DNA from: Janibacter massiliensis
GTDB taxonomy: Bacteria; Actinomycetota; Actinomycetes; Actinomycetales; Dermatophilaceae
Direction of reading: 5' to 3'
Assembly (NCBI RefSeq): GCF_900289115.1
Contig: NZ_LT985196.1
Location: forward strand, 2,056,751-2,120,750
Length of the DNA: 64,000 nucleotides
Under the pieces are notes generated by a model that saw only the letters and a program-made list of their open reading frames with translations, was not told the DNA's origin and searched no databases. Both the position numbers and the translations under genes were made by a program. This document shows positions 1 to 9,350 of this stretch, one piece after another; position 1 is the first letter of the stretch, and each line of letters opens with the position of its first letter.

Positions 1-902
1 GACATGACGACCTTCACCCCGGAGCGGGTCTCGGTCTCCGGCCCGGGACGGCCCGTGCTCACCGGGATCCGCCGAACGACCGCGCCGTCGCGCTTGACGG
101 TCATCACGTGCTTGTTCATGTCGACGAGGCTCGTCATCGAACGGCCGATCGTCATCGTCCCACCGTCGTCGTTGGCGACCCATTTGTCCTTGCCGGTCTG
201 GAACCCCGTGAACGGCGTCCGCACCGTGACCTTCGTCCCTGGCTGCCAGTACGTCTTCGGGCGCCACATGAGCTGACGGTCGTCGAGCCAGCCCCACGAC
301 CCCTCGGTCCTGGGGGTCGTCGTGATGCGCACCCGCTTCTCGATCTCGCGTCGCATCGCGGGCGTCTCGACCGGGGAGTCGAACTGGACGGTCGCCGGCA
401 TGCCGGTCCCGACCGTCGAGTCACCGTAGGGCAGGGAGTACGTCGCGGTGACCTTCGGCGTGCGGGTCGTGAACGATCCGGTGAAGGCCGCGGGGGTGCC
501 GTCGGTGCCCGTGGCCCGTACCCGCACGGTGTAGGTGGTGCTGGGCTTGAGGCGAGCCCCCTCGGTGCTGCGCCACCGCGCACCGTCGATCGAGCCCGGG
601 ACCTTCGTCCCGCCCGGGTCCGTGACGCTCACCGAGTCGAGGTCCCCCATGACGACGGTGACGGTCACCGGGTCGGTCGGCAGCGCGCCGATCGACCCCT
701 TCGCCGGTGTCATCCCGATCTCCGGGGGCGTCGGCTCCGGCGTGGTCGACGTCGACGTCGTGGACGAACCGGTCGCAGGACTCCCCGACCCGCGCGGCAC
801 CGCGCTGCACGCAGCCAAGGTCACCGGCAGGCCGAGCAGACCGGCGACGATCGCGGCGACTGCCGCCGAGCGGCTGTGCGCCCGGCGACGTCCGAACGGC
901 AT
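1..902 (-). CDS. L,D-transpeptidase lipoprotein, C-terminus outside window
   Basis: About 300 residues are visible and the frame runs off the left edge. The N-terminus is basic, then hydrophobic, and ends in a lipobox (LAAC, Cys32), so the protein should be a lipoprotein. A Thr/Ser/Pro-rich linker follows, then two Ig-like domains typical of actinobacterial L,D-transpeptidases, then the start of a YkuD catalytic domain (SMTSLVDMNKHVMTVKRDG and a following STGRPG). The active-site motif with the catalytic Cys lies beyond the window. The family makes 3-3 cross-links in peptidoglycan. It sits 29 bases after ctaF on the same strand. The ATG start has a poor ribosome site; an in-frame GTG 27 bases upstream is the alternative. 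Confidence 0.85.
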   Translation of the reverse strand, partial: MPFGRRRAHSRSAAVAAIVAGLLGLPVTLAACSAVPRGSGSPATGSSTTSTSTTPEPTPPEIGMTPAKGSIGALPTDPVTVTVVMGDLDSVSVTDPGGTKVPGSIDGARWRSTEGARLKPSTTYTVRVRATGTDGTPAAFTGSFTTRTPKVTATYSLPYGDSTVGTGMPATVQFDSPVETPAMRREIEKRVRITTTPRTEGSWGWLDDRQLMWRPKTYWQPGTKVTVRTPFTGFQTGKDKWVANDDGGTMTIGRSMTSLVDMNKHVMTVKRDGAVVRRIPVSTGRPGPETETRSGVKVVM

Positions 903-931
903 ACTGGCTGCCGACCGGGCGGTGCCCACCG

Positions 932-1333
932 TCAGAGCGAGTGCTTTCCCGTGTAGGACTCGAACGTCCAGCCCAGGAGCGCGACGAGACCGACGACGGC
1001 GCCGATGATGAAGAACCACCACCCCACGGCGACACCGAGGGAGAGCATCGCCGTTGCCAGCGCGAGCCAGAGCGGCCACCAGCTGCCCGGCGAGAAGACG
1101 CCGTACTCGCCGGCCTGCTGGGCGATCTCGCCGTCGGAGTCGTCCTCGGGACGCAGTCCGAGACGTCGACCGGTCGCGTGCAGGTACCCCGCGATCATGT
1201 AGCCGAGACCGGCGCACAGGCCCATGCAGGCGACCCCGACCGGCTCGCCCCACCCGGTGACGACGCCGTACACGATCGCCACGATGACGAAGAACGTGCC
1301 GATGACGGCGAAGAGATCGCGCTCGACCTTCAT
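932..1333 (-). CDS. ctaF: cytochrome c oxidase subunit IV (CtaF)
   Basis: A 133-residue membrane protein with four hydrophobic segments (about residues 8-28, 33-52, 86-106 and 107-124), as in the actinobacterial aa3 oxidase subunit IV family. The start MKVERDLFAV is normal for this family. It lies 3 bases after ctaD and in the same direction, so it is surely co-transcribed with ctaC and ctaD. The family stabilises the oxidase and has no known catalytic residue of its own. A good ribosome site (GGAGG) precedes the start. Confidence 0.92.
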   Translation of the reverse strand: MKVERDLFAVIGTFFVIVAIVYGVVTGWGEPVGVACMGLCAGLGYMIAGYLHATGRRLGLRPEDDSDGEIAQQAGEYGVFSPGSWWPLWLALATAMLSLGVAVGWWFFIIGAVVGLVALLGWTFESYTGKHSL

Positions 1334-1336
1334 CGG

Positions 1337-3085
1337 TCAGGCCTCCTTGTCGTGGGCGGCCGTGGCGCCGCGGGTGGTGCGGGTCGCCGGTGCGACGCTC
1401 GGCTCGACCACGTCGCCAGCGAGGTCCTCGCCGTGGTGGAGGTCGAACGCCGGACGCTCGGAACGGATCCGCGGGATGGAGTCGAAGTTGTGCCGCGGCG
1501 GCGGGCACGACGTCGCCCACTCGAGCGAGTTGCCGTAGCCCCACGGGTCGTCGACCGTCACACGCTCGCCGTACTTCGTCGTCTTCCAGACGTTGTAGAA
1601 GAACGGCAGGAACGAGACGGCGAGGACGAACGAGCCGATCGTCGAGATCTGGTTGCCCAGCTGGAGCCCCTCACCGGGCATGTAGTCGGCGTACCGGCGC
1701 GGCATGCGCTCGGCACCCAGCCAGTGCTGGATGAGGAAGGTCGTGTGGAAGCCGATGAACAGCAGCCAGAACTGCAGCTTGCCGAGCTTCTCGTCGAGCA
1801 TCTTCCCCGTGAGCTTGGGCCACCAGAAGAACAGGCCGCCGAAGAAGGAGAAGACGATCGTCCCGAAGAGGACGTAGTGGAAGTGCGCGACGACGAAGTA
1901 CGTGTCCGACACCTGGAAGTCGAGGGCCGGGGCCGCGAGGATGACGCCGGTCAGACCACCGAAGAGGAAGGTCACCAGGAAGCCCATCGCCCACAGCATC
2001 GGCGTCTCGAACGTGAGCTTGCCACCCCACATCGTGCCGATCCAGTTGAAGAACTTCACGCCGGTCGGGACGGCGATCGCCATCGTCATGATCGCGAAGA
2101 AGGGCAGCAGGACCTGCCCGGTGACGTACATGTGGTGGGCCCAGACGCTCACCGACAGCGCCGCGATGGCGATGGTGGCGAAGACGAGCGTCTTGTACCC
2201 GAAGATCGGCTTGCGGCTGAAGACCGGGATGATCTCCGAGATCACGCCGAAGAACGGCAACGCGAGGACGTACACCTCGGGGTGCCCGAAGAACCAGAAC
2301 AGGTGCTGCCAGAGCACGGGTCCGCCGGTCGCGGGGTCGAAGATGTGGGCGTCGAACTTCCGGTCCACCCCCAGGCCGATGAGCGCGGCCGCGAGGACCG
2401 GGAACGCCATGAGGACGAGGATCGAGGTGATGAGCACGGTCCACGTGAAGATCGGCATCCGGAACATCGTCATGCCCGGGGCGCGCATGCACAGGATCGT
2501 GGTGATGAAGTTGACGGCACCGAAGATCGACGAGAAGCCACCGAGAGCGAGGCCGAAGACCCACAGGTCACCGCCGAGGCCGGGGCTGTAGTCGGAGTTC
2601 GCCAGCGGCGAGTACGCGGTCCACCCGAAGCCCGCCGCGCCCTGGGGGGTGAGGAAGCCGGCCGAGGCGATGATGCCGCCGAAGAGGTAGAGCCAGTACG
2701 CGAACATGTTCAGCCGCGGGAACGCCACGTCCGGCGCACCGATCTGCAGCGGCATGAACGCGTTCGCGAACGCGGCGAAGGCCGGGGTCGCGAAGAGCAG
2801 CAGCATCACCGTGCCGTGCATGGTGAACAGCTGGTTGAACTGCTCGGGGTCGTCGACGACCTGGAGCCCGGGCGCCCAGAGCTCGAGGCGGATCAGGAGA
2901 GCCATGATCCCGCCGATGAGGAAGAAGATGAACGAGGAGATGAAGTAGAGGTTGCCGATGACCTTGTGGTCGGTGCTCGTCAGCCACTTCACGACGAGCG
3001 AACCCATGCTCGACTCGCGCTTGGCGCCGATCGTCGCGCCGACCGGCAGGGTGTCCGGTCCGAGACTCTCGCGTGCGACGGTCAT
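1337..3085 (-). CDS. ctaD: cytochrome c oxidase subunit I (CtaD)
   Basis: Catalytic subunit of the aa3 terminal oxidase, which reduces O2 to water and pumps protons across the membrane. The 582-residue protein keeps the metal ligands: His90 and His403 for heme a, His268 (in HPEVY, with Tyr272 for the cross-link), His317 and His318 for CuB, and His401 for heme a3. It has twelve or more transmembrane segments and an actinobacterial acidic/Ala-rich tail. The ATG overlaps the ctaC stop by four bases (ATGA), which fixes the start although the open frame extends further upstream. Part of ctaC-ctaD-ctaF. Confidence 0.98.
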   Translation of the reverse strand: MTVARESLGPDTLPVGATIGAKRESSMGSLVVKWLTSTDHKVIGNLYFISSFIFFLIGGIMALLIRLELWAPGLQVVDDPEQFNQLFTMHGTVMLLLFATPAFAAFANAFMPLQIGAPDVAFPRLNMFAYWLYLFGGIIASAGFLTPQGAAGFGWTAYSPLANSDYSPGLGGDLWVFGLALGGFSSIFGAVNFITTILCMRAPGMTMFRMPIFTWTVLITSILVLMAFPVLAAALIGLGVDRKFDAHIFDPATGGPVLWQHLFWFFGHPEVYVLALPFFGVISEIIPVFSRKPIFGYKTLVFATIAIAALSVSVWAHHMYVTGQVLLPFFAIMTMAIAVPTGVKFFNWIGTMWGGKLTFETPMLWAMGFLVTFLFGGLTGVILAAPALDFQVSDTYFVVAHFHYVLFGTIVFSFFGGLFFWWPKLTGKMLDEKLGKLQFWLLFIGFHTTFLIQHWLGAERMPRRYADYMPGEGLQLGNQISTIGSFVLAVSFLPFFYNVWKTTKYGERVTVDDPWGYGNSLEWATSCPPPRHNFDSIPRIRSERPAFDLHHGEDLAGDVVEPSVAPATRTTRGATAAHDKEA

Positions 3086-3978
3086 TCGTTGCTCCCGGTG
3101 GTCGTGAGCTCGTCCCGGTCGGCCGGGGCGATGGGCTCGCGGTTGACGTCGTTGCCGAGCGTGCCGGTCTGGCCGCGCTTCTCGAGGTCCTTCATGTGGG
3201 CGTCGAACTCCTCGCGCGAGACGACCTTGAGGCGGAAGAGCATCTGGGCGTGGTAGGAGCCGCACAGCTCGGCGCACTTGCCGATGAACTCGCCCTCCTC
3301 GGTCGGCGTCACCTGGAAGGTGTTGACGCGGCCGGGGATCATGTCGAGCTTCTTGAGGAACTCGGGGACCCAGAAGGAGTGGTTGACGTCGCGGGCCGTC
3401 AGCTGGAACTCGGTCCGCTCGTTCACCGGGATCCACAGCTCGGGCAGCTGCTGCTCCGCGGCGGGCCTACCCGTGAGCTGCGCCTGCGTGCCGGCCTCGT
3501 GGACGTTCTCGGACGTGTAGTTGAAGTCCCAGCTCCACTGCTTCCCGACGACGTTGACGACGTTGTCGGGCTCGGTCTCCGTGCCCATCGCGGTCGCGGC
3601 CACCTTGTTGTTCCAGAAGAACAGCGCGGCGAGCGCGAGGATCGGGACGATCGTGTAGAGGATCTCGAGCGGGATGTTGTACTGCAGCTGCTCGGGCAGC
3701 GTCTCGTCGCCCTTCTTCTTGCGGTACATCGCCCAGCACCAGAAGGAGAGCGCGAGGACCAGCGCGCCCACGAGGAGCGCGGCGATCCACGTGTACACCC
3801 AGAAGTTCCGGATGAGCTCGGCGTCCTCGGTGATGGGGCGGGGCAGGTAGCCGTCCTCGACCCTCGTGTTGACGCCGACCGCGCCGCACGCGGTCATGAG
3901 GACGGACGCCAGTGCGAGACCGCCGGCAGCGCGCAGCGCCCTCGGACGGTGTGGCGTGTCGAGATCGGGACGACTCAA
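3082..3978 (-). CDS. ctaC: cytochrome c oxidase subunit II (CtaC), lipoprotein
   Basis: Accepts electrons from cytochrome c through the CuA centre and passes them to subunit I. Two transmembrane helices (about 57-83 and 103-122) precede a cupredoxin domain with the CuA ligands His200, Cys235, Cys239, His243 and Met246. The N-terminus is a signal peptide ending in MTAC (Cys31), so the protein is probably processed as a lipoprotein. I chose a TTG start at 3978 with AGGTG five bases upstream; no ATG or GTG is better placed. It ends in an ATGA overlap with ctaD. Confidence 0.95.
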   Translation of the reverse strand: MSRPDLDTPHRPRALRAAGGLALASVLMTACGAVGVNTRVEDGYLPRPITEDAELIRNFWVYTWIAALLVGALVLALSFWCWAMYRKKKGDETLPEQLQYNIPLEILYTIVPILALAALFFWNNKVAATAMGTETEPDNVVNVVGKQWSWDFNYTSENVHEAGTQAQLTGRPAAEQQLPELWIPVNERTEFQLTARDVNHSFWVPEFLKKLDMIPGRVNTFQVTPTEEGEFIGKCAELCGSYHAQMLFRLKVVSREEFDAHMKDLEKRGQTGTLGNDVNREPIAPADRDELTTTGSNE

Positions 3979-4120
3979 CGGGCACCTGCTTCTGGATCGG
4001 GCGGACGGGAGACGAGCAAACGCTACCGCAGCAGCGGGATCGGTCGACGGCGGGGGACGGGCGCGTCGTCCTGCCGGAGCGCCTCGGCCCGGCGAACGGC
4101 CCGCGGCGGGGGCCGGACCC

Positions 4121-4834
4121 TCAGCGGGGCGACGGTCCGTGGCGCACGACGTCGAGGGGCGGCGCAGCCAGGGCGTCGGCGAGGCGTCGCCGGTACTCGC
4201 GCCGAGGCACATCGACGACGCCCAGGGAGGCGAGGTGGTCGGTGCGCCACTGGACGTCGACCAGCCGCCGGGGATCGCCGTCCGCGCGGACCATCTCGAC
4301 GAGGGCGACGAGGGCCACCTTCGAGGCGTCGGTCGCCCGATGGAACATCGACTCCCCCGCGAACAGCCCGGCGACCGCCACCCCGTAGAGGCCACCGGCG
4401 AGCTCCTCGCCGTCCCAGACCTCCACGCTGTGGGCCCAGCCGAGACGGTGCAGCCGACCGTAGGCGGCGGCGATCTCCGGGGTGATCCACCGACCGTCCC
4501 GGGCCGGGTCGGCGCACCCCTCGAGCACGGCCTCGAAGGCGGTGTCGACGGTGATCTCGAACCGCCGCACCGACCGGCGCAGGCTCCGGCTCACGTGCAG
4601 CCCGTCCAGCGGGAGGATCCCTCGCGGGTCGGGCGACCACCAGCCCAGGGGCGGTCGCCCCTCGTCGCCCAGCCCCATGGGGAAGAACCCCGCCCGGTAG
4701 GCCGCGATCAGCGTCCCGGGGTCGAGGTCACCCCCGGCGAACGGCCGCTCGTCGCCGTCCTCGAGGACGAGGGCGTCGAACGGCCACGCGGACGGCGGGA
4801 CCTCTCGGGGCGGGAAGGGGACGCCCGGCGACAC
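4121..4834 (-). CDS. aat: leucyl/phenylalanyl-tRNA--protein transferase
   Basis: Transfers Leu or Phe from charged tRNA to proteins with N-terminal Arg or Lys, marking them for ClpS/ClpAP-type degradation (N-end rule). The 237-residue length and motifs (AYRAGFFPMG, WWSPDPRGILPL, GGLYGVAVAGLFAGESMFHR, DVQW) are diagnostic. It starts 3 bases after the stop of the adenosine kinase gene, so the two form an operon. The family is well known in proteobacteria and present in some actinobacteria. Confidence 0.95.
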   Translation of the reverse strand: MSPGVPFPPREVPPSAWPFDALVLEDGDERPFAGGDLDPGTLIAAYRAGFFPMGLGDEGRPPLGWWSPDPRGILPLDGLHVSRSLRRSVRRFEITVDTAFEAVLEGCADPARDGRWITPEIAAAYGRLHRLGWAHSVEVWDGEELAGGLYGVAVAGLFAGESMFHRATDASKVALVALVEMVRADGDPRRLVDVQWRTDHLASLGVVDVPRREYRRRLADALAAPPLDVVRHGPSPR

Positions 4835-4837
4835 CGG

Positions 4838-5824
4838 TCAGGGACGCGGGAAGGAGATGACCGAGCGGAGCTCCTCGGCGGCCCCGTCGCCGTGGACCCC
4901 CGCGAGCCGTCCGAGGAACTCGTCCCCGGTCAGGACGTACTCCTGGGTCCCCACCGTCTCGAGGCACTCCGTGGCGAGCGCCGTGCCGAGCTGGGCGCAC
5001 CGCTCGTGCGACAGCCCGTGCGCGAGACCGGTGAGGAAGCCGGCGCGGAAGGCGTCGCCGACGCCGGTGGGGTCCGCGACCGACGCAGCCGGCACCACGG
5101 GCACCTGGACCGGCTCTTCACCGCGGGTGACGACCGACACCCCGTCGGCGCCGCGGGTGATGACGCGGGTCGTCACCCGCTCCGCGATCTCCTCGGCGCT
5201 CCAGCCCGTCTTCTGCTCGACCAGGTGCGACTCGTACTCGTTCGTCACGAGGTACGTCGCGCCCTCGATGAGGGAGCGGATCATCGGCCCGTCACCCCAC
5301 GCGAGCTGCTGGCTGGGGTCGGCGACGAACGGCAGGGACCGGTCGCGGCACTCCTGCGTGTGCCGGACCATGGCCTCGGGGTCGTCCGGGCCGATGAGCA
5401 CGAGGTCGAGGCCGCCCAGGCGGTCGGCGACCGGCTTGAGCTCGACCTCCCGGGCCTCGGACATCGCGCCCGGGTAGAAGGTCGCCATCTGGGCCAGCTC
5501 GGTGTCGGTCGTGCAGACGAACCGCGCGGTGTGACGGGTGTCGGAGATCTTCACGGACTCGCAGTCGACGCCGTGGCGCTCGAGCCAGCTGCGGTAGTCA
5601 TCGAAGTCGACGCCCGCAGCACCCACGAGGGCGGGGCGCTGACCCAGGCTCGCCATGCCGAACGCGATGTTGCCGCCGACACCGCCCCTCCGGATCTGGA
5701 GGTCGTCGGCCAGGAAGGACACCGAGATCTTGTCGAGCTGCTCGGCGACGAAGGAGTCGGCGAACTTCCCGCCGAAGGTCATGAGGTGGTCGGTCGCGAT
5801 GGACCCGCAGATGGCGATGTGCAC
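4838..5824 (-). CDS. adoK: adenosine kinase, PfkB family (AdoK/CbhK)
   Basis: PfkB-family kinase of 328 residues. From memory it matches Mycobacterium tuberculosis Rv2202c closely: the start (CGSIATDHLM), GGVGGNIAFGMASLG, ADPSQQLA and the C-terminal DPTGVGDAFRAGF with catalytic Asp257. Rv2202c was first named a carbohydrate kinase and then shown to be an adenosine kinase, and it too lies beside ctaC. It would salvage adenosine to AMP. The GTG start lies seven bases after a TACGAT hexamer at 5832-5837, so the transcript is probably leaderless. It is followed by aat. Confidence 0.9.
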   Translation of the reverse strand: MHIAICGSIATDHLMTFGGKFADSFVAEQLDKISVSFLADDLQIRRGGVGGNIAFGMASLGQRPALVGAAGVDFDDYRSWLERHGVDCESVKISDTRHTARFVCTTDTELAQMATFYPGAMSEAREVELKPVADRLGGLDLVLIGPDDPEAMVRHTQECRDRSLPFVADPSQQLAWGDGPMIRSLIEGATYLVTNEYESHLVEQKTGWSAEEIAERVTTRVITRGADGVSVVTRGEEPVQVPVVPAASVADPTGVGDAFRAGFLTGLAHGLSHERCAQLGTALATECLETVGTQEYVLTGDEFLGRLAGVHGDGAAEELRSVISFPRP

Positions 5825-5926
5825 GCCGGGGATCGTAGCGAGCGCCGCAGGACGGCACGCACGACGGCGCAGCTACCGCGGGTCGGCGCGTGTGTCCTGG
5901 ATCACATCGGAGTACGGTGCCGGGGC

Positions 5927-6133
5927 ATGAGCGAGAACGAGCCCACTCCCATCGACGCCCTCGACACCGGGACCGTCACCGACCTCGCGGACGACTGCCG
6001 ACGGATCGTCGCGGCGGGCCGGCTGCGCCGTACCCCCGCGCGCCCATGGACCCCGCGCTGCGTCACGGAGGACCCGCGGACGCTCGAGAGCGCCGCCGAC
6101 TGCGTCGCCGACCTCGACGCGTTTCGGGCCTGA
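5927..6133 (+). CDS. small hypothetical protein (68 aa)
   Basis: A 68-residue acidic protein starting MSENEPTPIDAL with no recognised domain and no membrane segment. It diverges from adoK. Its ATG lies eight bases after a TACGGT hexamer (5913-5918), the leaderless-promoter layout used by many genes here, which is the main reason to believe it. Two Cys residues are present but form no evident metal site. Function unknown; a false call is possible. Confidence 0.5.
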   Translation: MSENEPTPIDALDTGTVTDLADDCRRIVAAGRLRRTPARPWTPRCVTEDPRTLESAADCVADLDAFRA

Positions 6134-6190
6134 GTCGGGCTCAGCCACGGCGTGTCCACGCCGCGGGAACGACGCCGACGACGGATCGGC

Positions 6191-6568
6191 TCAGCTGAAG
6201 GAGTCGCCGCAGGCGCACGAGCTGCCCGCGTTCGGGTTGTCGATCGTGAAGCCCTGCTTCTCGATCGTGTCCGCGAAGTCGATGGACGCGCCGTCGAGGT
6301 AGGGAGCGCTCATCCGGTCGACGACGACCTCGACACCGTCGAAGTCGCGGACCAGGTCGCCGTCGAGGGTGCGCTCGTCGAAGTACAGCTGGTAGATCAG
6401 GCCGCTGCAGCCGCCCGGCTGGACGCCGACGCGCAGGCGCAGGTCGTCCCGACCCTCCTGCTCCAGGAGCGACCTGACCTTGCCCGCGGCGACGTCGGTC
6501 AGCGTGACGCCGTGCGTCGTGGCGGGAGCCGTGTCGGTGGTCGGCGTGGTCTCGTTCTGGACGCTCAT
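6191..6568 (-). CDS. erpA: iron-sulfur cluster insertion protein, ErpA/HesB/IscA type
   Basis: A-type Fe-S carrier of 125 residues that receives clusters from the SUF scaffold and delivers them to apoproteins such as LipA, encoded at 22014. The three cluster-binding cysteines are Cys54 (in GGCSG), Cys118 and Cys120 (in SCACG). About 20 N-terminal residues rich in Thr are an extension typical of actinobacteria. The ATG at 6568 is preceded by AAGGGG at a good distance; the open frame continues upstream without a better start. It converges with the small gene ending at 6133. Confidence 0.93.
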   Translation of the reverse strand: MSVQNETTPTTDTAPATTHGVTLTDVAAGKVRSLLEQEGRDDLRLRVGVQPGGCSGLIYQLYFDERTLDGDLVRDFDGVEVVVDRMSAPYLDGASIDFADTIEKQGFTIDNPNAGSSCACGDSFS

Positions 6569-6685
6569 GGGAGCCCCTTCGGATCGTGGGTGTGCGGGTG
6601 TGTCCAGCGGCGTCAACGCGACGGCGGGTGCCGCTGTTCCCGCGACCGAGGATACGCACCGGTCGGTCACGACCGGTGCGGGCGG

Positions 6686-7873
6686 TCACCGCCGGGGCGA
6701 CCAGGTGCCCGCGACGGCCGCGGCCCGCGCACGGAGCGTGCCGACGGGGTCGGCCATCGCCGCCTCCACCTCCTCGGGCGTGACGGCGACGGGGTAGCAC
6801 CCGTTGATCCCGACGGCCATCGTCTCGCGGCGCCCGACGAGCGCCTGCCCCGGGACGACGACGACGGGCGTGGCGGTGCGTTGGGCCCGCTGCGCCACCC
6901 CGGCGACGACCTTCCCGCGCAGGGACTGCCAGTCCAGGCAGCCCTCCCCCGTGACGACGAGGTCTGCGGCCGCGAGGACCTCGTCGACACCGAGCTCGTC
7001 GAGCACCATCGCCATGCCGCTGCGCCGCACGGCGCCGAGGACCAGGAGCGCGTAGCCGATCCCCCCGGCGGCACCGGCGCCGGGCTCGCGATCGAGGCGG
7101 CGTGCTCGACCGGTGAGCAGGTCCCGCTCGGCCGGAAGGCTGCGGCCGACGACCTCGTGCCACCGGCCGAGCGCCCGCTCGAGGTCCTGGGCGGTCTGCG
7201 GGTCCGCCCCCTTCTGCGGGGCGTAGACGGCGCTCGCCCCCTGCAGGCCCAGGAGCGGGTTGTCGACGTCCGTCGCCGCGATGAGCTCGACCCCCGCGAG
7301 ACGGCGCCGCACCTCGGCGATCCGCGGGAGGGCGTCGTCGGGCAGGTCGGCCAGGCCGAGACCGCCGCAGCGCAGGACCGGGTCGTCGCCCGCCCCGAGA
7401 GCCGCGAGCATGCCTGCTCCCCCGTCGTTCGTCCCGCTCCCGCCGAGGCCGACGACGATGCGCCGAGCCCCTGCCGCGAGGGCTGCGTCGAGGAGCATCC
7501 CCAGGCCGGCCGTCCCCGTCACCCGGGGGTCGCGCTCGGCCGCACCGAGCAGGTGCAGGCCGCACGCCTGGGCTGATTCGATCCATGCGGTCGGCACGCC
7601 CTCGCCGCCGTGCCCCTCCCCCGTGAGGAGGATCAGCGCGGGGACGTCCCGACCGAGCGGGTCGGAGACGGTGACCGCGACGGTCTCCCCCGCCGGACGC
7701 CCCGGACCGCCCGGGGCGAGCACGTCGATGAAGCCGGGGCCGCCGTCCGACAGCGGCACGAGGGTGAGCAGGTCGTCCGGCGCGCGCTCGCGCCAGCCGG
7801 CCGCGATCGCCTCCGCGGCCTGGGTCGCCGTGAGGGTGCCGGTGTAACAGTCCGGGGCGATGAGCACGTGCAT
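6686..7873 (-). CDS. glycerate kinase (GlxK/GarK family)
   Basis: Phosphorylates D-glycerate in glycerate/glyoxylate metabolism. The 395-residue protein carries family motifs: APDCYTGTLTATQAAEAI at the N-terminus, PLSDGGPGFIDVL, VGLGGSGTNDGGAGML and DLVVTGEG. The ATG at 7873 sits six bases downstream of TACCGT (7880-7885 on the opposite strand), so a leaderless transcript is likely; the frame stays open upstream but that part does not match the family. Whether it makes 2- or 3-phosphoglycerate cannot be read from sequence. Confidence 0.93.
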   Translation of the reverse strand: MHVLIAPDCYTGTLTATQAAEAIAAGWRERAPDDLLTLVPLSDGGPGFIDVLAPGGPGRPAGETVAVTVSDPLGRDVPALILLTGEGHGGEGVPTAWIESAQACGLHLLGAAERDPRVTGTAGLGMLLDAALAAGARRIVVGLGGSGTNDGGAGMLAALGAGDDPVLRCGGLGLADLPDDALPRIAEVRRRLAGVELIAATDVDNPLLGLQGASAVYAPQKGADPQTAQDLERALGRWHEVVGRSLPAERDLLTGRARRLDREPGAGAAGGIGYALLVLGAVRRSGMAMVLDELGVDEVLAAADLVVTGEGCLDWQSLRGKVVAGVAQRAQRTATPVVVVPGQALVGRRETMAVGINGCYPVAVTPEEVEAAMADPVGTLRARAAAVAGTWSPRR

Positions 7874-7910
7874 CCGCCCACGGTAGCGAGCCGGACCCTG
7901 CCCGCCGGGG

Positions 7911-9296
7911 TCAGTCCGAGCCGCGCGGGCCGGTCGGGAGTCGACCGAGACGGGCCAGGAGCAGCGCCTCGGCGACGCAGACGCGCTCGAACTCACCGAG
8001 GTGGAGCGACTCGTTCGCACCGTGCGCCCGGGTGTCGGGGTCCTCGACCCCCGTGACGAGGATGGCGGCCTCGGGGAAGCGCTCGGCGAACGCGGCCACG
8101 AAGGGGATCGACCCGCCGCACCCGATCTCGACCGGCGCGGCGCCCCACGCGTCGGCGAACGCCGCGCGGGCCTCGTCGTGGGCCGCACCGTCCGTCGCCG
8201 CCGCGAAGCCGGGCCCCTCGTCGGAGAGGGTCACCTCGACGGAGGCGCCCCACGGCGCCCGCGACAGCAGGTGCTCCCGGAGCGCCTCGAAGGCACGGCC
8301 GGGGTCCTGGGTGGGCGCCAGACGCATCGACACCCGTGCGCGGGCCGACGGGACGAGGGTGTTCGAGGCGGCCTCGACGGCCGGGGCGTCGAGGCCGATG
8401 ACGCTGAGCGCCGGACGCGTCCACAGCCGCGAGAGGATCGAGCCTGACCCGATGAGGGCGGTGCCCTCGAGCGCACCGGACTCGGCCCGCAGGCGCGCCT
8501 CGTCGTAGTCGAGGTCGGCCGCCTCGGCGTGGTCCAGCCCCGCCACCGCGACGTCCCCGGCCGCGTCGTGGAGGGTCGCCAGCAGGCGGCAGAGCGCGGT
8601 CAGCGCGTCGGGCAGCGGACCACCGAACATCCCCGAGTGGACGCCGTGGTCGAGCGTGGAGACGGTGATGTCCGCGCGGACGAGGCCGCGCAGCGTCGTC
8701 GTGAGCGCGGGCGTGCCGACCTCCCAGTTCATCGCGTCCGCGAGGACGATGACGTCCGCGTCGAGCCGGTCCCCGTGGCGCTCCAGCACGGTGGCGAGGG
8801 AGTCGCTGCCGACCTCCTCCTCACCCTCGACGAACACCGTGACCCCGACCGGCAGATCACCGGCGTGGGCTCGCAGGGCGGCCACGTGCGCCATGATGCC
8901 GGCTTTGTCGTCGGCGGCGCCGCGGCCGTACAGCCGACCGTCGCGCTCGGTCGGCTCGAACGGGTGGCTGTCCCACTCGGCGGCGTCGCCGGGCGGTTGG
9001 ACGTCGTGGTGGGCGTAGAGGAGCACCCGCGGCGCGCCGGCCGGGCCCTCGCTCCGACCGATGACTGCGGGCCGTCCCCCGTCCTCCCGGACGATCTCCA
9101 CCTCGAGGCCCTCGGCGCGCAGCAGGCGGGCGGTCACCTCCGCCGACTCCTCGACGCGCGCCTGGTCGAAGCTGCCGAGGCTGACGCTCGGGATCCGGGT
9201 GAGCGCGCGCAGGTCGTCGAGGACGGCAGGCATGAGGCCGACGACCCGCTCGCGGATCGCGGCGGTCTCGGCGGGGGTGAGGGTCGGCTCCGGCAT
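7911..9296 (-). CDS. M20 family dipeptidase
   Basis: Zinc metallopeptidase of 461 residues, probably a cytoplasmic dipeptidase. The metal-binding and catalytic motifs of M20 enzymes are visible: AHHDVQP (His96, Asp98), GRGAADDKAG (Asp129), EGEEEVGS (Glu160/161) and a C-terminal HGANESLHLGEF. A dimerisation domain lies between. The ATG lies seven bases after TAGGGT (9304-9309 on the opposite strand), a leaderless layout. It is divergent from the DUF3043 gene with only about 54 bases between the two starts. Confidence 0.93.
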   Translation of the reverse strand: MPEPTLTPAETAAIRERVVGLMPAVLDDLRALTRIPSVSLGSFDQARVEESAEVTARLLRAEGLEVEIVREDGGRPAVIGRSEGPAGAPRVLLYAHHDVQPPGDAAEWDSHPFEPTERDGRLYGRGAADDKAGIMAHVAALRAHAGDLPVGVTVFVEGEEEVGSDSLATVLERHGDRLDADVIVLADAMNWEVGTPALTTTLRGLVRADITVSTLDHGVHSGMFGGPLPDALTALCRLLATLHDAAGDVAVAGLDHAEAADLDYDEARLRAESGALEGTALIGSGSILSRLWTRPALSVIGLDAPAVEAASNTLVPSARARVSMRLAPTQDPGRAFEALREHLLSRAPWGASVEVTLSDEGPGFAAATDGAAHDEARAAFADAWGAAPVEIGCGGSIPFVAAFAERFPEAAILVTGVEDPDTRAHGANESLHLGEFERVCVAEALLLARLGRLPTGPRGSD

Positions 9297-9350
9297 GGCC
9301 GCGACCCTATCCGCGGTGTCCTAGCGGGTACGGGACCTATGGTTCTCCCC
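9297..9350. promoter_or_regulatory. divergent leaderless promoter region
   Basis: Two facing -10 hexamers fit in this 54-base gap: TAGGGT read leftwards (9304-9309) seven bases before the peptidase ATG, and TATGGT read rightwards (9338-9343) seven bases before the DUF3043 GTG. No ribosome site stands before either start. Confidence 0.5.

Noticed and set aside
4838-5824. Fructokinase or ribokinase as the role of the PfkB protein
   Set aside because: The sequence follows the M. tuberculosis adenosine kinase closely along its length, so adenosine is the better substrate call.
6148-6163. Hairpin CGGCGTG-TC-CACGCCG as terminator between convergent genes
   Set aside because: The loop would be only two bases, so the stem cannot form as drawn; too weak to list as a feature.
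9339-9350. ATG 9339 as the start of the DUF3043 gene
   Set aside because: It falls inside the predicted -10 hexamer (9338-9343), and the GTG at 9351 gives the family-like N-terminus.
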